Shown: in pieces, positions 56,579 to 64,000 of the stretch
Layout of the letters: the number at the start of each line of letters is the position of its first letter
Numbering within the stretch: the first letter of the stretch is position 1
Origin: Erwinia sp. OLFS4
GTDB taxonomy: Bacteria; Pseudomonadota; Gammaproteobacteria; Enterobacterales; Enterobacteriaceae
Reading direction: 5' to 3'
NCBI RefSeq assembly: GCF_002752165.1
Contig: NZ_MOMB01000052.1
Location: 62,001 to 126,000, forward strand
Length of the DNA: 64,000 nucleotides
Translations under genes and position numbers: made by a program
Notes under the pieces: model-generated
Seen by the model: the letters and a program-made list of their open reading frames with translations, nothing else
Database searches by the model: none
What the model was told of the DNA's origin: nothing

Positions 56579-58383
56579 TGGCTGGTCAGACGCTTTTGAC
56601 GGCAGGCGTGGTGTACCTTGTTGCGGCGGTACTGGTGGTGCCGGTTGCGGCGCGCATTGGCATCGGGGCCGTACTCGGCTACTTAATGGCGGGTATTGCT
56701 ATCGGTCCGTGGGGGCTGGGTTTTATCAGCGATGTTGACGAGATTTTGCATTTTTCTGAACTGGGTGTGGTTTTTCTGATGTTTATCATCGGGCTGGAAT
56801 TAAATCCGGCAAAACTCTGGCAGTTAAGACGGTCTATTTTTGGCGTCGGTGCCGCCCAGGTTGTGCTCAGTGCTGCGGCACTGGCGGGATTACTGCTACT
56901 GAGCCGTTTTAGCTGGCAAGCCGCGGTGATGGGGGGAATCGGGCTGGCAATGTCATCTACGGCTATGGCCCTGCAGCTGATGCGTGATAAGGGTATGAAC
57001 CGCAGTGAGTCCGGACAACTGGGATTCTCGGTGCTGTTGTTCCAGGATCTGGCGGTGATTCCCGCTTTGGCGCTGGTTCCACTGCTGGCTGGCAGTGGCG
57101 ACGAGCATACCGACTGGATGAAGGTGGGTATGAAAGTGTTGGCTTTTGCCGGCATGCTGATTGGCGGACGCTACTTGTTGCGGCCCATCCTGCGTTTTAT
57201 TGCTGCTTCCGGGGTGCGTGAGATTTTTATCGCGGCGTCACTGTTGCTGGTACTGGGCGCCGCGCTGTTTATGGATGCACTAGGTTTATCGATGGCGTTG
57301 GGGACCTTTATTGCCGGGGTGCTGCTGGCTGAGAGCGAATATCGCCATGAGCTGGAAATTGCTATCGATCCTTTTAAAGGGCTGTTACTGGGATTGTTTT
57401 TTATCTCAGTTGGCATGGCGCTGAACCTTGGCGTGCTTTATACCCACATTGGGATTATTTTAGCCGGTGTCGTCTGCCTGGTGGCAATTAAGACGCTGGT
57501 GCTCTACGTTTTGTCGCATATTTACGGTTTGCGTAGTTCGGAGCGTTTGCAGTTTTCGGCGGTACTGAGTCAGGGCGGCGAATTTGCTTTTGTCCTGTTT
57601 TCAGCGGCTTCTTCGGCAAAGTTGTTTAAGGGTGACCAGCTGCCTTTGTTGCTGGTAACGGTAACGCTGTCGATGATGACGACCCCCCTGCTGATGCAGC
57701 TGGTGGATAACATTCTTGCCCGCCGTTTCAATGAAAGCGATGAGCCGGGAGAGAAACCCCATGTTGAAAATGATGACCCGCAGGTTATCGTGGTAGGTTT
57801 CGGGCGATTTGGTCAGGTAGTAGCGCGCTTACTGATGGCGAATGAAAAACGCATTACGGTTCTGGAACGGGATATCAGCGCCGTCAGTCTGATGCGCAAG
57901 TATGGTTATAAAGTATACTATGGTGATGCTACGGAACTTGAATTGTTGCGGGCGGCGGGTGCCGAAAATGCCGAGTCCATTGTGATAACCTGCAACGGGC
58001 CGGAAGCAGCGATGGAGATTGTCCATCTGTGCCAGCAGCATTTCCCGCAGCTGAAGATTCTGGCGCGGGCTCGTGGTCGCGTGGAAGCCCATGAGCTATT
58101 ACAGGCGGGAGTGGATCAGTTCTCGCGTGAAACGTTTTCCAGCGCACTTGAGCTGGGGCGTAAAGCGCTTATTTCCCTGGGCATGCATCCGCATCAGGCT
58201 TTTCGTGCCCAGCAGCATTTTCGCCGGCTCGACATGCGCATGCTGCGGGAGCTGATGCCCGATCACACTGACAGCCAGCAAATCTCACGTGTTAAAGAAG
58301 CACGTCGTGAGCTGGAGGATATCTTCAAAGCAGAGATGCGTTATGAACAGCGTCAGTTTGATGGCTGGGATGAATATGAATAA
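56578..58383 (+). CDS. kefB: Glutathione-gated potassium/proton antiporter KefB
   Basis: A 601-residue inner-membrane antiporter that acidifies the cell in response to electrophile-glutathione adducts. The CPA2 domain (about 1-380) has twelve or so spans with the conserved [18 protein letters not shown]; the C-terminal RCK domain starts [17 protein letters not shown] near residue 402 and carries the glutathione-adduct site. ATG 56578 has AAGGAGG upstream and overlaps the kefG stop (TGATG). Identical length to E. coli KefB. Confidence 0.96.
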   Translation: MAGQTLLTAGVVYLVAAVLVVPVAARIGIGAVLGYLMAGIAIGPWGLGFISDVDEILHFSELGVVFLMFIIGLELNPAKLWQLRRSIFGVGAAQVVLSAAALAGLLLLSRFSWQAAVMGGIGLAMSSTAMALQLMRDKGMNRSESGQLGFSVLLFQDLAVIPALALVPLLAGSGDEHTDWMKVGMKVLAFAGMLIGGRYLLRPILRFIAASGVREIFIAASLLLVLGAALFMDALGLSMALGTFIAGVLLAESEYRHELEIAIDPFKGLLLGLFFISVGMALNLGVLYTHIGIILAGVVCLVAIKTLVLYVLSHIYGLRSSERLQFSAVLSQGGEFAFVLFSAASSAKLFKGDQLPLLLVTVTLSMMTTPLLMQLVDNILARRFNESDEPGEKPHVENDDPQVIVVGFGRFGQVVARLLMANEKRITVLERDISAVSLMRKYGYKVYYGDATELELLRAAGAENAESIVITCNGPEAAMEIVHLCQQHFPQLKILARARGRVEAHELLQAGVDQFSRETFSSALELGRKALISLGMHPHQAFRAQQHFRRLDMRMLRELMPDHTDSQQISRVKEARRELEDIFKAEMRYEQRQFDGWDEYE

Positions 58384-58433
58384 TACGGACCAGCGCGAAC
58401 GTCACGGCGTCAGTCCTGATGGAAGGTATGACA

Positions 58434-58628
58434 ATGGGTAAACGTTTTATTGCCGGTGCCGTCTGCCCGGCTTGTCAGCAAAAAGATACGCTGGCATTGT
58501 GGCGTGAAAATAATATTGATGTGGTTGAATGTGTTAAGTGCGGCCATCAGATGCGTGAGGCCGATAAGCAGAATCAGAAGAGCGTACGGGAGAAAGAGCA
58601 AGTGATAGGAATCTTTCATCCGGAGTAG
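58434..58628 (+). CDS. yheV: YheV, small zinc-ribbon protein
   Basis: A 64-residue conserved protein with two CxxC pairs (CPAC near 11 and CVKC near 35), a putative zinc ribbon. Function unknown. Three in-frame ATGs compete (58419, 58428, 58434); GGAAGG lies 7 bases before 58434, so I choose that, giving MGKRFIAGAVCPAC. E. coli YheV has about 66 residues. It follows kefB after 50 bp, the usual order. Confidence 0.93.
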   Translation: MGKRFIAGAVCPACQQKDTLALWRENNIDVVECVKCGHQMREADKQNQKSVREKEQVIGIFHPE

Positions 58629-58756
58629 CGTCGTCGCTCACCTTTTTTTAAGCTTAACCATACAGACGCCTTGAATTCCGGTACAATCGGCGCAATCAAT
58701 GATGCAGACGCCCTCTGTGACTGCATACAGAACGCTCTCAACGGTTAGGAGTAATC

Positions 58757-59311
58757 ATGAAAGTAGCAAAAGACCTGGTGGTCAGCCTGGCCTATCAGGT
58801 ACGTACCGAAGACGGTGTATTAGTTGATGAATCTCCGGTGAGCGCGCCGTTGGATTATCTGCATGGTCATGGCTCACTGATTTCGGGCCTGGAAAAAGCA
58901 CTGGAAGGTCGTGAAGTCGGGGATAAATTCGACGTGAACGTTGGCGCCAACGACGCCTACGGTCAGTATGATGACAACCTGGTGCAGCGTGTGCCTAAAG
59001 ATGTTTTTATGGGGGTTGATGAACTCCAGGTTGGCATGCGTTTTCTCGCTGAAACCGATCAGGGACCTGTGCCGGTAGAAATCACCGAAGTGGAAGACGA
59101 TCACGTTACCGTCGATGGGAACCACATGCTGGCTGGCCAGAATCTGCATTTTAATGTGGAAGTCATGGGGTTACGTGAGGCCACTGAGGAAGAAATTGCC
59201 CATGGCCACGTGCATGGTGAAGATGATCATCATCATGACCATGACCACGATCATCAGGGGCATCACCACGGCGGCGGTTGTGGTGGCAACGGCGGCTGCG
59301 GCTGTCATTAA
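58757..59311 (+). CDS. slyD: FKBP-type isomerase and metallochaperone SlyD
   Basis: A 184-residue cytoplasmic FKBP with chaperone activity. Domains: FKBP (about 1-69 and 129-150) with an inserted IF chaperone loop (about 70-128), then a metal-binding tail rich in His with three Cys (HGEDDHHHDHDHDH and GGCGGNGGCGCH). The tail feeds nickel to hydrogenases in E. coli and is the cause of SlyD contamination in nickel chromatography. The tail is shorter than E. coli's (196 residues in total). A strong terminator follows. Confidence 0.97.
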   Translation: MKVAKDLVVSLAYQVRTEDGVLVDESPVSAPLDYLHGHGSLISGLEKALEGREVGDKFDVNVGANDAYGQYDDNLVQRVPKDVFMGVDELQVGMRFLAETDQGPVPVEITEVEDDHVTVDGNHMLAGQNLHFNVEVMGLREATEEEIAHGHVHGEDDHHHDHDHDHQGHHHGGGCGGNGGCGCH

Positions 59312-59370
59312 GTTGTGCGGTCTCTCTGCGGCGCTGAGCCGCGGGAGCGTGGGCTGACAGCCTGCTATTT

Positions 59371-59409
59371 CAGGCCAGCAACACTTTGGTGTGAGCTGGC
59401 CTGATTTTT
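59371..59409 (+). terminator. Terminator after slyD
   Basis: CAGGCCAGC and GCTGGCCTG pair perfectly over 9 bp; the loop itself contains a short ACAC/GTGT stem, and five T follow. It lies 60 bp past slyD and faces slyX. Confidence 0.85.
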
Positions 59410-59438
59410 CTTGTCCGCTGACGCGTGATGCGTCCTGT

Positions 59439-59657
59439 TCAGTAATGCGGCGGTGGCGTCTCTTCAGAGGGATGCGCCACCATAGAAGGCGCTGCAGTTT
59501 TTAGTTTTTCAACCATTAAGCGTAATTGTTCGCGCATCCGTGCCATCTCCATCTCATGTTGGGTGACGGTCTGATTCAGTGCTTCAATGGTGTGTTCCTG
59601 AAAAGCCAGACGACTCTCAAGCTCTTCCAGACGCTGCTCGGTCAGGAGTTGTTGCAT
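59439..59657 (-). CDS. slyX: SlyX, small coiled-coil protein
   Basis: A 72-residue protein that is mostly one coiled coil (about 5-50, [20 protein letters not shown]), ending in the conserved EETPPPHY. Function unknown. ATG 59657 matches E. coli SlyX (72 residues); nine earlier codons are open. It is convergent with slyD and divergent from fkpA, the canonical arrangement. Confidence 0.94.
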   Translation of the reverse strand: MQQLLTEQRLEELESRLAFQEHTIEALNQTVTQHEMEMARMREQLRLMVEKLKTAAPSMVAHPSEETPPPHY

Positions 59658-59800
59658 AACATTTCCCCTTGTTACTGCTTGCAAAATTACTCAAATTTAA
59701 CAGACGGATAGTAGCGCTAATCTAAACCTTTACGCACGCAAATCACTTGAATTTATGGTTAGAGGTTGAAAAAAATAGCCGAAAGCTGCATGTTTTTGAT

Positions 59801-59828
59801 GAAACTTCCTCTCTCAGTTAAAGTCTTA
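59801..59828 (+). promoter_or_regulatory. Candidate sigma-E promoter for fkpA
   Basis: GAAACTT (59801-59807) matches six of seven bases of the sigma-E -35 element GGAACTT, and TCTTA follows after 16 bp as a -10 close to TCTGA. It lies about 120 bp upstream of fkpA. fkpA belongs to the sigma-E envelope-stress regulon in E. coli, which supports the reading. Confidence 0.5.
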
Positions 59829-59950
59829 TCGAGCAGACTGAACGTATGTGGGAGTGTTTTGTTTTCTCACACGAAGGTATAGTACCGTCCCAGGCTATCT
59901 GGCCTGCACATTTATTTCCGGAGCGAGAGGCTTCGGGTTTGGAGAAATGG

Positions 59951-60799
59951 ATGAAATCATTGTTTAAAGTTACGCTGTTAGCCACCACCATGGCCGTTGC
60001 GCTGAATGCTCCTGTGGCAATGGCAGCGGAAAGCAAAGCGGCGCCGGAATCGGCACCGGCTCAGGCGCCGAAGAACGCTGCATTCAAAACCGAGGATCAA
60101 CAGTCTGCTTATGCGCTTGGTGCGTCTCTTGGCCGTTACATGGAAAACTCGCTGAAAGAGCAGGAGAAGCTGGGTATCAAGCTGGATCAGTCTCAGCTGA
60201 TTGCCGGTGTTCAGGATGCATTCTCGGGTAAAAGCAAACTTTCCGATCAGGAAATTGAACAAACGCTCCAGACTTTTGAGGGACGGGTAAAAACCGCTGC
60301 TCAGGAAAAAATGGAAAAAGATGCGAAAGATAACTCCGCGAAAGGAGAGGCTTTTGCTGCTAAATTTGCTAAAGAAAAAGATGTTCAGAAAACCAAGTCC
60401 GGTCTGCTCTACCAGATTGAGAAAGCCGGAACAGGTGATGAGCCGAAAGACAGTGATACCGTGGTGGTTAACTACAAGGGCACCCTGATTGACGGTACGG
60501 AGTTTGATAACTCTTATACCCGTGGTGAACCGCTTTCTTTCCGTCTTGACGGTGTTATTCCTGGCTGGACTGAAGGTCTGAAGCACGTTAAGAAAGGTGG
60601 AAAAATTAAGCTGGTTATCCCACCGAACCTGGCTTATGGCAAAAACGGTGTGCCGGGTATTCCGCCGAACTCCACGCTGGTATTTGACGTTGAGTTGCTG
60701 GATATCAAACCAGCGGCCCAGGCCGACGATAAAGCTCAGGCTGATAACAAAACGCAGCCGGCAGCGCAGGCTGATGATGCCAAAGACGCTAAAAAATAA
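59951..60799 (+). CDS. fkpA: Periplasmic FKBP-type isomerase and chaperone FkpA
   Basis: A 282-residue precursor with a signal peptide of about 25 residues (VAMA before AESKA). The N-terminal helical dimerisation domain (about 35-140) is followed by the FKBP domain (about 150-255; VVNYKGTLIDGTEFDNSYTRGEP and IPPNLAYGKNGVPGIPPNSTLVFDVEL). The acidic Ala/Gln/Lys tail is low-complexity. ATG 59951 has GGAGAAA close by; the open 35 codons upstream do not encode a signal peptide. It aids folding of outer-membrane and periplasmic proteins. Confidence 0.96.
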   Translation: MKSLFKVTLLATTMAVALNAPVAMAAESKAAPESAPAQAPKNAAFKTEDQQSAYALGASLGRYMENSLKEQEKLGIKLDQSQLIAGVQDAFSGKSKLSDQEIEQTLQTFEGRVKTAAQEKMEKDAKDNSAKGEAFAAKFAKEKDVQKTKSGLLYQIEKAGTGDEPKDSDTVVVNYKGTLIDGTEFDNSYTRGEPLSFRLDGVIPGWTEGLKHVKKGGKIKLVIPPNLAYGKNGVPGIPPNSTLVFDVELLDIKPAAQADDKAQADNKTQPAAQADDAKDAKK

Positions 60800-60808
60800 T
60801 CCCGCCAT

Positions 60809-60833
60809 CGCCACCTCCGGGTGGCGTTTTTTT
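60809..60833 (+). terminator. Terminator after fkpA
   Basis: CGCCAC and GTGGCG pair around a CTCCGG loop and run into seven T, 9 bases past the fkpA stop. Confidence 0.9.
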
Positions 60834-60997
60834 GCCTGGTGTTTTCTGCACCGATGCTGACTGAATTGAGGAATTGTTAATAAAGGCAGGGCATGCCTCG
60901 CTGGCATTTGTTAAACTTATCCCGGTTGGAAAAACATTAAAAGTGAGTCTGCCACCATACGCGCAGACAGGCTCCGGTTATAAGGGTGGTGTCGTTA

Positions 60998-61720
60998 ATG
61001 CCAAATTCACTTTTTACAGCTGATTTCGTCGATGCAGAATTGCTGGAAAAGTATCCGTTTGAAGACAGCGATCGTGAGATACTGAAATCTTATGAAGTTG
61101 TCGTCGATGGACTGGCCATGCTGATTGGTTCCCATTGTGAAATTGTGCTCCATTCGCTGGAAGATTTGAACCGCTCTGCTGTGCGTATTGCCAATGGCGA
61201 GCATACCGGCCGGCAAGTGGGATCACCGATTACCGATTTAGCCTTGCGTATGCTGCATGACATGACCGATGCTGACAGTAACGTCTCGCGGGCTTATTTC
61301 ACCCGGGCCAAAAGCGGTGTGCTGATGAAATCGGTGACCATCGCTATCCGTAATCGTCAGCAGCAGGTAATTGGTTTGCTGTGCCTTAATATAAATCTTG
61401 ATGTTCCTTTCTCACAGATCATGGCCACTTTTATTCCGCCGGAAACGCCGGAAGTGTCTCCCGAGGTCAACTTTGCTTCTTCTGTTGAAGATCTGGTCAC
61501 CCAGACTCTGGAGTTCACCATTGAAGAAATCAGTGCCGACCGCAACGTTTCTAATAATGCCAAGAACCGTCAGATTGTGCTCAATCTCTATGAGAAAGGC
61601 ATTTTCGATATTAAAGATGCGATCAATCAGGTTGCCGAGCGCCTCAATATTTCTAAGCACACGGTTTATCTGTATATCCGCCAGTTTAAAAATGGCGATT
61701 TCCAGGGGCAGGACCGCTAA
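60998..61720 (+). CDS. yheO: YheO, PAS-like and DNA-binding regulator
   Basis: A 240-residue protein with an N-terminal YheO-type PAS-like domain (about 25-145; [24 protein letters not shown]) and a C-terminal helix-turn-helix (about 195-235; [19 protein letters not shown]). A DNA-binding role follows from the fold; targets are unknown. ATG 60998 follows AAGGGTGG; GTG codons at 60986 and 60989 are alternatives. Its stop overlaps the tusD start (TAATG), placing it in the tus operon as in E. coli. Confidence 0.93.
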   Translation: MPNSLFTADFVDAELLEKYPFEDSDREILKSYEVVVDGLAMLIGSHCEIVLHSLEDLNRSAVRIANGEHTGRQVGSPITDLALRMLHDMTDADSNVSRAYFTRAKSGVLMKSVTIAIRNRQQQVIGLLCLNINLDVPFSQIMATFIPPETPEVSPEVNFASSVEDLVTQTLEFTIEEISADRNVSNNAKNRQIVLNLYEKGIFDIKDAINQVAERLNISKHTVYLYIRQFKNGDFQGQDR

Positions 61721-62106
61721 TGCGTTTCAGTCTGATGGTCACTGGACCGGCCTATGGGACGCAGCAGAGTATCAGCGCGCTGCAATTCGCCCGGGCGCTT
61801 TGTGCCAGTGAGCATCAGCTGGTGAGCATCTTTTTTTACCGCGAAGGGGTTTATAATGCGAACCGCCTCACGGCGCCGGCCGCTGACGAACAGCATATGG
61901 TTCAGGCCTGGCAGGAGATACATCAACGCTATAACGTTGCGTTGAATATTTGCGTGGCGGCCGGGTTACGTCGTGGCGTCGTTAATGCTGCAGAGGGTAA
62001 AGAGGCCGGCGTTGAGGGGGAAAATCTTGCCGATGGTTTTGTGCTTTCAGGTCTGGGAACGCTTGCACAAGCTGCATTAAACTGCGACCGGGTGGTGCAA
62101 TTCTGA
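61720..62106 (+). CDS. tusD: Sulfur relay protein TusD
   Basis: A 128-residue DsrE-type subunit of the TusBCD complex, which relays persulfide sulfur from TusA to TusE for 2-thiouridine in tRNA wobble positions. The acceptor cysteine is Cys78 ([12 protein letters not shown]), as in E. coli. The start overlaps the yheO stop by one base and its stop overlaps tusC likewise, so the three are translationally coupled. Confidence 0.96.
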   Translation: MRFSLMVTGPAYGTQQSISALQFARALCASEHQLVSIFFYREGVYNANRLTAPAADEQHMVQAWQEIHQRYNVALNICVAAGLRRGVVNAAEGKEAGVEGENLADGFVLSGLGTLAQAALNCDRVVQF

Positions 62107-62462
62107 TGAAATCGGTGGCATTTGTTTTTAGTCAACCTCCGCACGGAACCAGCGCTGGTCGTGAAGGACTGGATGCTGTGCTGGCGGTTTCCGCGCTGAC
62201 TGATGATATTGGCGTATTTTTTATCGCCGACGGCGTGTTGCAGCTGTTACCGGAGCAGCAACCCAATCAGATCCTGTCCCGTGACTATATTGCGACCTTT
62301 GGTGTGCTGCCTTTATATGACGTGACATCGTGTTTTATCTGCGCCAGCGCTTTACGCGAACGCTGCCTGGAAAACCTCTCCTTTGTGTTGCCGGTGGTGC
62401 CGTTGCAGCCAGATGAATTGCGTAAGACGCTGGCCGGTTACCAGCAAATATTTACTTTCTGA
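62106..62462 (+). CDS. tusC: Sulfur relay protein TusC
   Basis: A 118-residue DsrF-type subunit of Tus[26 protein letters not shown] is the family start. Length is that of E. coli TusC (119). It lacks the active cysteine role of TusD. Overlaps the tusD stop by one base (TGATG). Confidence 0.96.
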   Translation: MKSVAFVFSQPPHGTSAGREGLDAVLAVSALTDDIGVFFIADGVLQLLPEQQPNQILSRDYIATFGVLPLYDVTSCFICASALRERCLENLSFVLPVVPLQPDELRKTLAGYQQIFTF

Positions 62463-62469
62463 GGCCTCC

Positions 62470-62757
62470 ATGCTGCATACGTTACGACACTCTCCGTTCC
62501 AGTGTGACTTTTCTGCCTTGTTGCGTATGCTGGGACCGGATGACGATCTGCTGATGCTGGAAGATGGCGTGATTGCGGCGTTATCTGCAACTGAGTCATT
62601 ACGCGCGTTACAGGCAAGCGGTGCGGCGTTGTTTGCTTTAGGCGACGATCTGGTTGCCCGTGGTCTGAGCAGATATATTCCGGTGGAAATCCGCCTTGTT
62701 GACTATAATGGTTTCGTTGCGCTGGCGGTAAAAAACCCGCAACAAATGGTTTGGTAG
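62470..62757 (+). CDS. tusB: Sulfur relay protein TusB
   Basis: A 95-residue DsrH-type subunit of TusBCD; start MLHTLRHSPFQCDF and LLMLEDGVIAAL are conserved. Same length as E. coli TusB (95). It lies 7 bp after tusC. The frame is open further upstream inside tusC, a shadow. It is followed by the str-operon promoter. Confidence 0.95.
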   Translation: MLHTLRHSPFQCDFSALLRMLGPDDDLLMLEDGVIAALSATESLRALQASGAALFALGDDLVARGLSRYIPVEIRLVDYNGFVALAVKNPQQMVW

Positions 62758-62778
62758 TATGAGAAACCTGGTTATTTC

Positions 62779-63824
<1,046 letters not shown>

Positions 63825-63887
63825 CAGTCTCGTAGTTGTTATTAACCCGGCGGGCGCGAAAGCTATCATCCCGCTGGGATTGACTAA

Positions 63888-64000
<113 letters not shown>

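Overview
This 64 kb window is ordinary chromosomal core of a gamma-proteobacterium of the order Enterobacterales. The gene order (str operon, tus/fkpA/slyD/kef, crp, argD, tsgA, trpS-dam-aroK, hof, mrcA, igaA, pckA, envZ/ompR, greB, tex, bioH, glp regulon, asd) is that of the Escherichia coli rpsL-asd arm, read in the opposite direction. Protein similarity to E. coli is high; CRP, for example, differs at only about two residues that I can see. Several E. coli blocks are missing at their usual places (glg, mal, feo, nirBDC-cysG, yrfG, yhfA, fic-yhfG). Together with a PQQ glucose dehydrogenase this fits an Erwinia/Pantoea-type member (Erwiniaceae) better than E. coli itself; that genus-level reading is inference.

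Layout. 1-1106: a gene-poor stretch with several inverted repeats and a well-formed 19-codon membrane-peptide ORF. 1107-5154: MarR regulator, AbrB-type membrane protein, gcd. 5684-8088: msrA, yhgN, asd. 8270-12011: glpD against glpE-glpG-glpR. 12113-14730: nfuA, gntX, bioH and a small secreted DUF1471 protein. 14922-20500: tex, greB, ompR-envZ. 20550-27166: pckA, hslO, hslR, igaA, nudE. 27214-33324: mrcA and, divergent from it, hofMNOPQ. 33686-39818: aroK-aroB-damX-dam-rpe-gph-trpS, one long co-directional run. 40024-48576: tsgA, ppiA, pabA, argD, yhfK, crp, prkB, yheU. 48578-53844: yheT, then an accessory insert of a LysE-type exporter plus tauABCD. 53997-59657: yheS, kefGB, yheV, slyD, slyX. 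59951-64000: fkpA, yheO-tusDCB, rpsL-rpsG-fusA (fusA is cut by the window end).

Functional themes. Periplasmic glucose oxidation (gcd) and glycerol-3-phosphate use (glpD with its repressor GlpR) sit near gluconeogenesis (pckA). Stress and envelope functions are dense: MsrA, HslO/HslR, EnvZ/OmpR, IgaA, PBP1a, FkpA, KefGB, DamX. CRP itself lies in the window, and CRP-like sites precede gcd and ppiA.

I found no rRNA, tRNA, insertion sequence, prophage, CRISPR array or obvious defence system. The least explained signals are the 19-aa membrane ORF and its structured surroundings, a terminator-like hairpin in the pckA leader, a perfect 19-bp palindrome upstream of crp, and a 24-bp direct repeat pair between tauD and yheS.
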